This document shows, piece after piece, positions 1-12,238 of a stretch of 50,018 nucleotides of DNA. A program made the position numbers and the translations under genes. The DNA lies in contig QZLH01000519.1 in assembly GCA_003833135.1 (NCBI GenBank), positions 14,663 through 64,680 of the forward strand. The letters run 5' to 3'. The notes under the pieces were generated by a model that was not told the DNA's origin, ran no database searches, and saw nothing but the letters and a program-made list of their open reading frames with translations. Source of the stretch: Oehlia diaphana (Eukaryota > Glomeromycota > Glomeromycetes > Glomerales > Glomeraceae). Each line of letters opens with the position of its first letter. The first letter of the stretch is position 1.

Positions 1-1060
1 TATAAATGACTTACTTATAGGCTTAAAGGAAAAAAATGCTTTATTTTTAACGTTGCAAATAATGGGTTTTTACTTTTAGGCTCATAGGAATGTTATTTCT
101 AATGATTGAAAATTTTACTGGACTTCTAGTAAAAAGTTAGCCAAATAGTACAATTTTATGCTAATGGTTTTAGTTTTTACATCATTTTTTAAATATTAGT
201 ACTTTACCTTGCCACGTCTTCAGATTCCGCGCTATTATATATTATAGTAATATATAACTTAACCTGATTTTTACTCTACTTTTTACGTGAATTATGAATT
301 AATGCTTTTAAACCTATCAGATTAGATTAAAAAACATTATGAAAATCATAAAATTTAATATAAGGAAAAAAATTGAGAATAAGTAAATTCTGTGTAACAC
401 CAAAGTATGATTGAGTTTAATAGTATTCAGTCTGTAAATATTTCTATCAATTCTTATAAAATTTTTTGGAAAAACCAAAAAACTATATAATGATTTTGGC
501 CAAGATTTTAACTTTGGCTAAAATTACAATTCTATATAATGCCGGCCTAAATTAATGTCACGTGATTAAATAAATTACAATTTATGATTGGCTCTTATGG
601 TTAAAATTTTTTCATTTTATAAATCGATTCCTTTTTACATATAAAACTTTACTTTTTTTACCTAGTCAAAATCTAATCATAAGATCAAAAGTTATTCAAG
701 ATTTTCTAAATTTCTAGTATATAGGTTCTACACTGTATATAAAATGTGTACTATGCATACAGCACAAAATGTAAGTATTTTTATAATCCATTAAAATCTC
801 ATTGGTTTGACGCATCATTCACATTGTCTGACATCATATTGTTGCTAATTAATGAATAGTACAACGTAGGACAGACATGATTGTTACTCCTTGCTAAAAT
901 TTACAAATTACACAAATTCATTGTTTGTAATGACATACAGTAACACTAATATATGTACTAATATAAAATAGATAGTACAAATTTCTATTTTCATTTCTTT
1001 TTTTTTTAAACTTTGTAATTCAAAAATTAACTTCTACAGAAGAACTATTTAATATTTACA
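1..1060. other. 5' flank of the first kinase-Sel1 gene, no gene seen
   Basis: AT-rich sequence without a convincing ORF. Around 485-560 there are several 'ggcc/ggct' words spaced by 'tataatg' (near 514, 526 and 543). They resemble the interior of the TIR element at 18821-18952 and may be an old fragment of it. From about 810 to 950 the sequence matches in order the conserved upstream block of the kinase paralogs (a 'tctgaca' word, 'gtaggaca', 'cacaaattcatt'). Confidence 0.5.
962..1060 (+). promoter_or_regulatory. putative core promoter of kinase-Sel1 gene 1
   Basis: A TATA-like 'tataaaata' lies about 95 nt before the ATG. A T-rich tract follows it, then 'aaactttg' and the start codon. The order (TATA, T-tract, ATG) is the same in the other paralogs, but the TATA word here is less canonical than their 'tataaata'. 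Inferred from paralog comparison only. Confidence 0.4.
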
Positions 1061-3218
1061 ATGTCTAATAATAGCACTGAACTTAAAGTTATTGGTAACT
1101 CAAATGAGTGGATTAATTTGATTGAAGAATCTATTGTGAAAAAGCAAATTAAATATTATAATTACAAATATTTTGATAATATTCAAGAAATTGGGTTTGG
1201 AAGCTTTGGGAAAGTTTATCGTGCAAACTGGAAAAATTCCCATGGTTATTTAGCATTGAAATCTTTTACAAATTTTAACATCACTGCTGAAGAAATTGTT
1301 AATGAAGTAACTATTTAAAATATATATTTAATCATTATGATAGCATTATTTCATAATTTAAATTTTATTTATTATTTTAGATTAAACTTCAGCGTGAAGT
1401 GGACTTACATGAAAATATAATTCGCTTTCATGGTATTACAACTGGTACAATATTATTAATTTTTTAAAAACATTGTTTTAATAAAAATGAACAAAATCTA
1501 AAGTAATTTTTCTTTCAAAAGAAATCCAAAATGATAATTCAAAAAAATATTCGCTAGTGATGGAATATGCCGACAGTGGTACCCTTCGAAATTATTTGAA
1601 TGATCACTTTGAAAATTTAACTTGGAATGATAAGTTAAATTTGGCACTTCAGTTAGCTAATGCTTTATCATTATTACACAATAAGGGAATCATGCACCAT
1701 GATTTGGTAAGTTATTTACTTATTAATTTATATGGTGAGATCATATACTATAATTAATTATTTATTTACTATATTTGATAATAGAATTCAAATAATGTTT
1801 TAGTTCATAAGAATACCATTAAATTAGCAGATTTTGGATTGTCGAAAAGGATTAAAGAATCTTTCAATTTTCAATCAAATTTATTTGAAATGGTTCCCTA
1901 CGTTGACCCACAAATTTTTAATATAATAAACGACAATAATACCCAAATTCAAGTAAATTCATTAAATAAAAAGAGTGACATATACAGTATTGGCGTACTC
2001 TTGTGGGAAATATCTAGTGGTAGGCCACCTTTTTATAATGAACTGCATAATATTGATTTAGCCATGGAAATTCTACGAAGTCTTAGAGAGAAACCTATTC
2101 CTAATACACCTGAAAACTACATAAAAATTTATACTGGTAAATGCAATTAAATATTATTATAGTTGGTTATGGTCTAATTAATTGAAGTTTATTATTTTTT
2201 TTATTTAGAATGCTGGAATAATGAACCAGATAATCGTCCAACTATTAATCAAATTATTATTAAATTAAGTGCAATTATTTTGGATTTACAACAAAATAAT
2301 TTTAATGCAGGTATTCAATTATCAAATAAACAGCTGCTTAAATCAAGTATTGAAGTTCCTGAAAATTTTATCAACGATTTATTACATGAAAAAATATCCA
2401 AAATTATTCAAAATTTTACTAAGATAAACATAAAAGAAATAGAGCCTTCAATTACATCAAATCTAATTATAAATAATTTTAGCATGGTTATTAATGAAAT
2501 AACTATACTTCTTGAAAGTATAGAAACAAATAGAAGAAAATATGAAATTATTAATTATCTTAAAAATCATAATATAACTCCCCAAGATTTTTTTTATTGG
2601 TTATTAAATAATCAGGATGATTCAGATTCCGTTTTTTTACTTGGAGTATTTAATCATTTTGGAATTGAAATTAATGTAGACAAGCAAAAGGCATTTGAAT
2701 TATATCAATATGCAGCAAATTTAGGAAATGTTTATGGAATGATTGGTTTAGGATACTGTTATGACGAGGGAATTGGAACTGATATTAATGAACAAAAGGC
2801 ATTTGAATTATATCAAGAGGTCGCGATTTTGGGAAATTCACGTGGAATATATAATTTGGGATCTTGCTATGAATGTGGAATTGGAACTAATGTTAATGAA
2901 CGAAAAGCATTTGAACTATATCAAGAAGCTGCAAATTTAGGTAACATGCTTGCAATTAATAATTTAGGATCTTGTTATTTAAATGGATTTGGGGCTAATG
3001 TTAATAAGAAAAGAGCATTTGGATTATTTCAAGAGGCGGCAAAATTAGGAAACCATGTAGCTCAATATAATCTCGCCTGTATGTATAAAAATGGAGAAGG
3101 AACTAGTAAAAAGGATATAAATCAAGCAATTTATTGGTATAAAATTTCTGCTAAACAAGGAGATCTAGATGCTCAAAATGAATTAAATAATTTAATTAAT
3201 AATGATATTAAGTTGTAA
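1061..3218 (+). CDS. TKL-type protein kinase with C-terminal Sel1 repeats (gene 1)
   Basis: Five exons: 1061-1306, 1381-1444, 1522-1706, 1785-2136, 2209-3218 (618 residues). All four introns are GT-AG and keep frame. The kinase domain (about residues 40-300) has a glycine loop GFGSFG (45-50), the beta-3 lysine K67 in LALK, a catalytic loop reading HHDL-NSNN (D164, N169), DFG at 181-183, a DPQ in place of the APE motif, and the WNN-PDNRP end motif. An alpha-helical linker (about 310-420) leads to about five Sel1 repeats (about 422-610; QKAFELYQ-AANLGN then LG-CY--GIGT). No signal peptide or membrane helix is seen, so it is probably cytoplasmic. Fungal TKL-Sel1 proteins are expected to phosphorylate or scaffold partners through the helical repeats; the substrate is unknown. 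The start is fixed by the MSNN opening shared by all paralogs. Confidence 0.9.
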
Positions 3219-4503
3219 TTCATTTTGTATAATTTCTAGATTTTATTAATTGTGTACTAGCAAAGTCATTGATTTGTTACAAAAGTATGAGAAATCTATA
3301 GTGAAAATATTCAGACTAATTCTTATGCGAAATAAAAAAGTATAACTTATTCATGTGTAATGTAGTGGAATTTTTGCTAATGAAATAACTATTCTAATTT
3401 GTACTAACAAATCAGCACTTTTTTTGAATACATAGTGACTTAATAATAGTAAGAGAAAAGAAAGGTTAAATAAAAAGTTATCGTTGAGTAAAAAACAGAC
3501 AATAACTTTTTCCTGTTTGGTAATCTGTTGTACTCTATAAAATACTGTATTACAATTTTTTTTTATATTCTTTAAAATAAAATGACCCATAAACTCCCAA
3601 GTAAACGTTCATCAAAACACTTGCAACGTATACTCTTTTTGGTTTTGATCTACATGAAGACTTTGCCCACGAATTTAATATGTTAGATTTTGATTATTGG
3701 ATTTAAGAATAAGAATAATGAATCCTAAATCTAAGTGTATAATGTCCACCCTCCCTTCCTGCAAATGGGAGACATTTATATATTTTTTCATAGATCATAA
3801 AAAAAAAAAAAATTTTCAACTCATGTTACGCAAAATTTCAGATGATGTGGCTGAAATAACAAATAAAAATAATAAATAAATCATGCTTCTGAAAAATCTC
3901 CAAAATAGATTTTTTCAATATATGTAATTAGAAAAAAAACTGAATTCATTAAAATTAAATGAAAAAATTTTTTTTTTTTTTATATTGTGTATCAAGAATC
4001 GAATTTTTTTTTGTATAAATAAATTTATCTGATTTTATTTTTTTGGAAAAAATCATCTTATCATTTCTACCTTAGGAATGATATGTGGTAGTGCCTTGAT
4101 TATTTAAGCCTATTGTAAATAAAAATGCCAAGCAGTATTTTTTTTTTTTTCTTTCTTTCATATAACTAACCTGCTTTTTACTTGTAAGTTTATGAGTTTG
4201 ACCTATTTTAAGAATTATATCTTTTATTACTATTTTTTTTTTAATAACATCTTTTTTTCATATGATATTTTGTAATTTTATTTTTCATGGATAAATAACT
4301 GTAAAAAATTTTTCTTATTTCGTAAATGTAAAACATGTATTTGTATTGAAAATGATAGTAATGGTGAAAAAAACTTTTTTAAGAATTTAAAAAGGGTATA
4401 TAAAAAAGTACTACTGTTAGGTCAGTTCTTTGATGTTTATAAAATAAACAATGTGCAAAGAGTAAGCAGAAGGATTATAATAATATGAAAATTATACAAC
4501 AAA

Positions 4504-4568
4504 TCCAATCAGATGTGAATAAAGTATGGCTCTACACTAGCTCATACAATCAGACACAAATAAAGGAT
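4504..4568 (+). repeat. dispersed direct repeat, copy 1
   Basis: A 65-nt stretch beginning 'tccaatcagatgt' and ending 'aatcagacacaaataaagga' recurs at 6286-6338. The second copy lacks about 12 nt in the middle. The two copies are 1.8 kb apart in the same orientation, in non-coding DNA. It may mark an old duplication or a transposon fragment. Confidence 0.65.
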
Positions 4569-6285
4569 TTAACAAAATCAAGTATTTCTTATATTATAAC
4601 CAAGGAGATAATTCTCACTCTTGTCTGCAGCGAGACAGAACTTTATTTATAATAATTTAACATGATTTTCGTGATATGTCATACTTCTATGACATTCTTG
4701 ATCGTCACTTTGCAATTTTAAAATGATCGATGATCACGTGACACTACCTATTTTTAGCTAAAATATCAACTATTTCCTACATACATGATTCTGACTCAAG
4801 CTTACATGGTCAAAGAAATCATAGCAGTTCCAAGAACTGATGATAATGATGTGACCAAGGTCATTTATCTTAAGGTCAAGGCTTTTATTCCATCTGACTG
4901 AAATTTATCAACCCAAATTGACAAGTTTGAAATATCATATTTATAAAAAGAAAGTTTGTGGGATGTTCTAGGTGGTACTCTGTAAGTATCCAAATTTTTC
5001 AATATGTGAATGATTATCTCTTCCTTTGCTGATTTCGTTTCTTAATAATGAAGATAGATGGGTGACAGGAACTTCTTCTTGTGCAGAATCTTCTTGGGTA
5101 AAAGAGAGAAGGGAAGGAAACCTGGTAGTAAATTTCTTACAGTACATGCTTCATAGGTAAAGGGTAAGTAATTGATGATTAGTATTCTAGAAGCTTTTTC
5201 AGAAAATTTATTGAATTAATTTACAACTTAGACATAACAATCAATAAGTAATGACTCTAATATTATAATTTTTGTCTATTGCTTACAACCTTTATTTCTA
5301 TTATTTTCAATTTTTATTTTTGATTAGTTTTAGAAAAACTTATTATTACATATAATATATACTCTAATAAATTTGATATACTCATTTTATTACATAAAAT
5401 CCCTAATAAATTATAATAAATTGACTAATTTGTATACGTTTGCCTAACAATCTATCTACATGTCCTTACAATCAATACTTTCATATTAATTTTTGTAACA
5501 ATTTCTCTACTGTCATACCTCCTAGCATGGTGTGGGTACTGGTGATAAAGTAATGGCTAGTTAATAAAAAAATAACAGAAAAGTAAAATAAAATAATTTC
5601 AATATATGTGCCACAATTTGAATTGGTCTCAAAAAGACATCCTTCTTTCAAATCACTTTATTACAGTACTTGTCCTATATATTGTAAAATTTCAAATAAA
5701 GCTTATTGATATTGTTTATTATAATCTATTTTTGATTGTTATATGAAGATAATTATTAATTTGTGCACACTAGAAGTAATTCAATACTCTTACTTTATCA
5801 TATTCATTCATGATATTTTTGAAAGAAACTCACTAAATCAGGTTGAATTGGTTAACAGATTGAAATATACCAACTCTACTCATTTACAGTTATATATGTC
5901 AGCCTTTTTATTCTGGTCACAAGGTAGTATTTTTCCACAGCTTTGTATAAGCCTGCAATAAAAATTCCCTTTTGCCTCTTGCATGTATATAGATAAGAAA
6001 CATTACATTCAAAGAGTCCTCCACCTTAGGTATTTTACACAAATAATTTTAATCAATAACCATTTTGCTGGATGTTGACTCCAAATTGTTGCTGATTTTA
6101 CAGTTCACTGGTATTAATGTCAATTCTTTGTGTTTAGTTAAAATTAAACTATATGTTTATTGATATGTAAGCAGAAGGTTAAATTTATTGTAAATAAGGG
6201 TATATATTCAAGTTAATCAATTCAAATCAATTACAGTTAAAATAAATCAATGAAATAAATGTGAATCACTAAAACTTAACATTGA

Positions 6286-6338
6286 TCCAATCAGATGTAA
6301 ATAAGGTATATCTATACAATCAGACACAAATAAAGGAT
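6286..6338 (+). repeat. dispersed direct repeat, copy 2
   Basis: Partner of the repeat at 4504-4568. It shares the start 'tccaatcagatgt' and the end 'caatcagacacaaataaagg', with a short internal deletion and two or three substitutions. Confidence 0.65.
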
Positions 6339-9285
6339 AATAAACAAGAAAAGTTAAAAAAAATAAAATAAAAAAAAAGATGAAATAACTGGGTATGAAA
6401 ATGTCTATTAGTTTAAATCTTTTTTTTCAAACTTTACAAAGCTTTGTATCTATATTAATTTTCTAATATAAAAAATTATTTAATATGACTGATATATTTC
6501 CTTTATGCTATATATTGATATAATAAATATATTCAATATATATATTTACCATCTCTAACATAAATCATCATACATGCAATGAAATCCAGCATTACACTGG
6601 CAGTAGTCTAGTGAATAATGGTAATATCGTAAACAATCTGACATCATGAAATTATTGATATGTGATATCTTAGTTTTGTCTAATTTTCAGATATTCAGAA
6701 TTATTCCTATTCTTGCAAAAGCAGTCATAGTACTTAAGTATACAAAATAATCTTAAAATTAACAAATCTCTTTTTTGAGGTTATACATTCTTTTCACTTG
6801 TAAAAAATGGACTTGATAATTAATGTTAAATAATGTATCAATCTTTGTATACTTTTTCAAGCATTTTTATCCAGTTTCCATTTTTTCATTTTTTCATCTC
6901 CTGTTTTGCAAAATTGTCTTTATATTGGATTGATCCATTTTACAAGCAGCTTACAGTATTTCAAACAGTTCACTTCTGCCAACCTCTCAGAAAAAATCAA
7001 TAATTGAATGTGAGGTAGTGATAATTAATCTACAAAGAATACTAAATGATACTTGATAATAAGTTACCAAGCAGAAAAGCTCATGACAGCACATACAGTA
7101 CCTCAAAGTTGTCTTCAATATATTTGATTAAATTTGTATTGTAACCATTATAGTAGAAAGCTTTTATACAATTAAAGTCTTGATGGTATCTTGAAAGTTT
7201 ATTCTCATTTTTGAGATGTTCAACTTTAGTTTTTTGATACTTTAAATAACCAAATAAACTTGGTCAGTTGTTCCTAGTGATTCTTTCAGTATTCTTCATA
7301 ATATAAAACAATCTTTAAAAAAATAAATTCCTTTTCAAGGTTGATAAATTATGGGATCTCATATGATTTATAATCTGATATACTAACATTACATGATCAA
7401 TACAATACCATCAGTATAAATTTATATTTGGTATATGTTTTAAAATTTGCTTTCACAATGTACCATGCCATTATTCATTTTATTTCAGAATCAATACTAG
7501 GACTAAAGTACATATGTTTAAATGTTGAGGGATTTTTAAGGACATACCAAATAGTAATATCTCTGATAGTAAATAATTAAATTGCATTTCTTATACTTTT
7601 TTGGAAATTGATGGGATTTTTTTAATAAAATGGATGTTTATCTTCTATTCCTTCCAGATAGTTTGGTTGTTAATAGTCATTGCTGGCAGATTGCTGAAGG
7701 TTCCATTTGTATTTCTCAAAGCATTTATCAATGCTCATAATCATTTCTAGTTCTATTGATTACATTTTTTTATTAAGAGCTTCTAGTACTATATGCATCA
7801 GTGTGGCTTGGAGATAGGTTTTGCTGATATGGGAATAAGAGGAAGAAGTTTTCTCCATTCTCAAAACCTTCTAAGATGGTAAAATTTTATATTGTATTTT
7901 ATTGACCTAACATTTTTTCAATCCATTAAAATCTTATATTAAAAAAAGTATCTTAAAACATGAAGAATTGGTGAATGCCATTCATTAATAATATTTTTCC
8001 ATAAAGGAGAATAAGAATTGTAGAAACATTAGAGTAAGAAAAACTAATTGGAAAGAATCATAATCATAAGAAGAACATACTTCAATAACAGAAATAAACA
8101 TTAGGACAAAGTCTAGTAGAGTGTGTCTCATGAAGAAAAGAACCTCATATTCTCTGTTATTTTCTATCTTTAACTTTATCTCTATTATGATCTATTAAGC
8201 AATTATTGAATAATCTGGCTGAAAATTATATCAAGTTCTTAATTGAGTTATTAGGACTTATTTGTTTTGCATTTTTTGCATTTTTATATTAGCCTGATTA
8301 ATATTTTGTTTTTAACATTGTAAATTTTAAAACTTTGTGACAATTAACATAATGCTTTGAAGAGATTTCTGCTACACCAGCAATCCACTCAATAATGTAC
8401 TCAATCAAGTCCCAGTCTTGTGAACACCAGATATCCCAAATATTAAAAAATAAGTTTAACCACAAAATAGAATTTAAAAATCATGATCAGTGATTTCAAC
8501 ACCAAAATAAACTTAAATTATTCATTGTATCTTAATATAATCATAATTACTAAATAGTTAATAATTAAAAAAATATAAAAGAAAAAGGAAAAATAAATAT
8601 ATTATTATAGAACAATAATTTCTAGACAACTTATATTTTAGATAAAAAATTTAAATTTGAGTATGTAAGTCAAATAATATAATTTAATAATGTATTTAAT
8701 AAAATATCTAAATCTGACTTGTCAGAAAAAGGATAAAATTCTATAACAATTGATAATTCAATTAAGCTCTTTTGGTCCTATGGTTTCTTCCTAAGTCAAA
8801 TCTTTTTTTTGTTTTTATGGCCTTTACAAATATAAATTATTTTCTTTCAGTATTTATGATCTGAATAAAAACAATTGAGAAAATTTGACAAGGAAAATTT
8901 TATCCTCTTTCATATTAAGTTTATAAAAATGAAAACTAGCAACTAAAATTTATAATTATCCATAAATAAGCATGTAAATGGCATACTTCAGTAACTTAAG
9001 TAATACTTTTAAAATTGCCTTTCAATAGTGATATTTATATTGAGTAGGTATTTTGCAAAATTAAAATGTTACTAAACTAGTAATTTGTTTAGTAATGATC
9101 TTAAATAATCCTATATATATGATATTTAGCTTTCAAATTTCTATATCTTTAATTCTAACAAATGTTCTTATTGTTAGTTCAATAAAGTTAAATTACAAAA
9201 TTCTTGTCATGAAATTTTGATGGTATATAAATTATTTAATTTGGTAAAGAGGAAGGAGGAAAAGGGAGAGAATTATTTTCTATTT

Positions 9286-9560
9286 TTAAGTAGGTATTAA
9301 GATGTTGGATATAAAAGTCAAGTAATTCTCATTTATTCTATCTATAGGTTCATACTCTTCTTTCCACAAATCTGTTATCTCTATTTGTTTATTCATTGTA
9401 CCAGAAAATTTTTAAAATGACTAACTGTTATTTTTTTGATTTCATCCATATTTTGTAATAAGATCTTCATTTTGTTCATTTTCTATCATCAATAAATCTA
9501 TATGAATTTTTCTAATTTCTTTTTCAATAATAACATCTATCAATCTACGTTTGATTAGTT
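9286..9560 (-). pseudogene. possible decayed LINE (non-LTR retrotransposon) fragment
   Basis: Read on the minus strand, about 9560 to 9286 gives broken coding-like pieces. One ends with a 36-codon run (9396-9286) containing ITDLWKEEYEPIDRINENY. A tryptophan followed by a short spacer and YEP is the kind of spacer found between endonuclease and reverse transcriptase domains in fungal LINE polyproteins, as I remember that family. Stops and frame changes interrupt it throughout, and I could not locate a YADD reverse transcriptase core in the flanking DNA. Tentative. Confidence 0.25.
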
Positions 9561-11424
9561 ATTTCATTATTTACTCTAACAGCACTTTGGAAATAATTAT
9601 TGTTTTAAAGAAATACTAAAGTGTGGTTTGTGCACTGATAATTTCTACTTTAAATATCAGTAAGTTTGAAAGATGATAAAAGGCAGAATAGGAATAAATT
9701 TTGTAAGGGATCAAAGGTGAAAAATCATGCTAAATTATCTTATTATGAAAGTATTGGTGTTTGCATTATAATTCATAATGAAATTTATTTTATTTCTAAA
9801 GAGTATAACTAGTATGTAATGATAATTTAATTTTTTTTTAAAAAAGTAAGTGAGAATAAAATAGTAACAGTATATACATTTATAAAATTATAAAATAATA
9901 AATTTTAAGTATTTATATACTGTATAAGAGAGGGAAAAGAAAAAAGGGGATAAATAATCAGGATTAAACAAATTTGGGCTTATATTTATTTTACTGGCAA
10001 AATCTCAATCTTTTAGTGATTGAAACATGTGAAATTAAAAAAATATATATATATATAAACAGAAATAGACTAAATTGATGTGAAGTAACTTAATCATGAT
10101 TAGATTATCTTACCAAAAGTTACCACAGCTCAGGCTCAAATATATATAAAATCAATATAATAACAAATATAAATATTCTTAATTTATAAAAATTCACTAT
10201 AAATACTGAAATAAAAAAATATCTAATATCCAGCAAACTCATAAATTGCACTACCTAAAACAAAAAAAATACCTAGTATAGAAAAAAGAAAATTCAATAA
10301 TCTATATCAGACTTTAAGAAAGAATATTATTTTTAATGGTAGAAACAATTATGACTATTATGAATATTGTTTTTAACAGAATTCAAGCTTATAATTCTAG
10401 TTCAAATTTTCTTAACATTTGCTAACATGACATATATTGCATATAAATAATTTAATAATTAATTGAATTTGCTGATTACGCACTTTAGATATCTCATTTG
10501 AATTTGGCTACGTTTCATATATGATTTCCTAAAGAAGGAAACAAACAGCAATACTATATTGCACAAATATATGAATGAAATCTGATTCATTGGATAACAA
10601 TGCTAATAAGTTCATTGGGGTATTTTATTATTGAAGATTAATAGATAAAAATTTGAAATTGTTAAATATAGTTTTGTTGGAATCTTTTCAAAGTAACTAT
10701 TAATAGGATTTACAATATAATTTTGTTTTTTATTAATAAATTAAGTTTGATCCAATTGTGTATCTTTATCCTACTAAAAGTTGGATAAAACATATATTGT
10801 GTTTATAAATTAAAGCATAAAAACATTATTTATGAAGAATAAAATTATTATACTTATCCTTTTACTAATTTATTGAAAAAAAATTGCTATGCCACAAGGA
10901 GGCTTAATAAAATGTTACTTCGTGACAAATAAAATTTTGTATTTTTGTATAACAGATAAGGAAAAATCATGTTTAATGACTCGATTTATCCACATTACGG
11001 CCGTTGCGCCACATGTAATTATTTATTGATAATTTAACGAAAAGCTTAAAGCCTCAGGACATGATTAGACCATATGAAACATATAGTAATATAGTAGTCA
11101 AAAATAGTATAATAGAAGACCTAATAAAAAATTTTATCCGTTATTTCTGTAAAATCTCCGTAAAAATGAGCCTTTCACGGATAAATAATTCGATAAATTC
11201 CGTGATATAAGGTCATTAATTCCGGATATAAGCCTTTTATGGAAAATAAAAAACGGATCGACTTTTTTTACAGGGAGAAGTAGGTGTAATACAATATACT
11301 GTAAACAGAGCCATTCTACACGCTATCATATTAACATTATTAATAATTCCTTCGAATAACAATATAACGATTACAACGGATAAACAGATAATGAAAATTA
11401 TTATTGATTTTATAAATGTGAGAA
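9561..11424. other. gene-free AT-rich interval
   Basis: No ORF, RNA gene or strong repeat structure apart from an (AT)n run near 10043-10058 and the 11118-11277 repeat element listed separately. Confidence 0.5.
11118..11277 (-). mobile_element. short dispersed element, full-length-like copy
   Basis: This 160-nt stretch, rich in 'ccgt' and 'ggata' words, is the reverse complement of a related sequence at about 29258-29419. Both carry an end reading 'ataacggataaaatttttta' (as the complement here) and an interior with a 'gatccgttttttat' word. The ends look like 'cctataaaaaattttatccg'. No ORF, so a non-autonomous repeat such as a MITE or SINE-like unit; the class is unresolved. Confidence 0.5.
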
Positions 11425-11907
11425 ATGTACGTAGACGCCTTGATAATAAATATATCTTTTATTGAAGCATGGTTAGAAAATTATAAAATTAATATTATAG
11501 AGGTAGAAAAACATTATATTGCATATGTAGAAAAATATAAGAAGGAATTAGAAGAAGATATTAGAAATCAACGTTCATTCATTAATGGATTATACGTAAA
11601 AACTCAAAAGTATTAATCTATTAACTCAAGAATTTGCATTAGGAATTTTTTAATTCCGGAAAATTATCGTGCATTATTTAAAGAATCTTCAATTGGAGAA
11701 GAAGAATTTGAGACCAGATTGATTCATTTGCATTTGCAAACTTTATTGAAGTTGATGCTGTTTCCTGATAAAAAAATTTTTTGCACATCTTTGGTGTTGA
11801 ATTACGTGCTTGCCAATCTATGTTACGCACTTGTTACCTACGATAAAATAAGTTTTTATTCACTAACGTCAAAACCGGTATCCAAAATCTCCTTTCAAAT
11901 TCAGTAA
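11425..11907 (+). pseudogene. unrecognised ORF interrupted by one stop codon
   Basis: Two open segments in the same frame (11425-11616 and about 11617-11907) are separated only by a TAA at 11614-11616. Together they would give about 160 residues. The first part is rich in charged helix-forming residues (VEKYKKELEEDIRNQ). The second continues with LIPENYRALF and a leucine/histidine-rich stretch. No splice sites that would remove the stop with a normal intron length are visible. I do not recognise the family. It is either a broken small gene or chance reading in AT-rich DNA. Confidence 0.3.
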
Positions 11908-12238
11908 ATTTTAGAGCGGATAGAAGGTGATAGAAGGTGGTATGTGAAAACTGCGCGTTTACCAAAAAAAAAAAAAAATGCTTAAAATCTTACAATAGAC
12001 GTATTTTCAACTATTCTACAGTTTTCAAAAGTTTTATTGTTAAATAATATTAATTATTTAATTATTTTTATAGGATGTGTTAAATAATACGAATAATAAT
12101 TTAGAATCAAAAAAAAAAAAGATTATCCATAAATTAGATTGGTGTCACAAAACTTTGATCTCGTGATGTAAAGTTATATAATGAACATCGATTTGTCGAT
12201 CTGCTTGATCTCTTCTTTTTTGAGCATTTTTATTTAGA

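Larger units (their letters stand above)
3219..9200. other. long gene-poor AT-rich region
   Basis: No ORF with recognisable domains and no tRNA or rRNA seen. Small ORFs at 3697-3879 and 5743-5961 show no family feature and are probably chance. There are homopolymer A/T runs (for example 3800-3815, 3968-3980, 4138-4151). One dispersed direct repeat pair is listed separately. Several minus-strand stretches between about 6500 and 9200 look like decayed coding sequence but cannot be named. Confidence 0.5.

Noticed and set aside
5743..5961. 72-codon ORF in the gene desert
   Set aside because: No family motif, no splice partners and no supporting context; length is within chance for this region.
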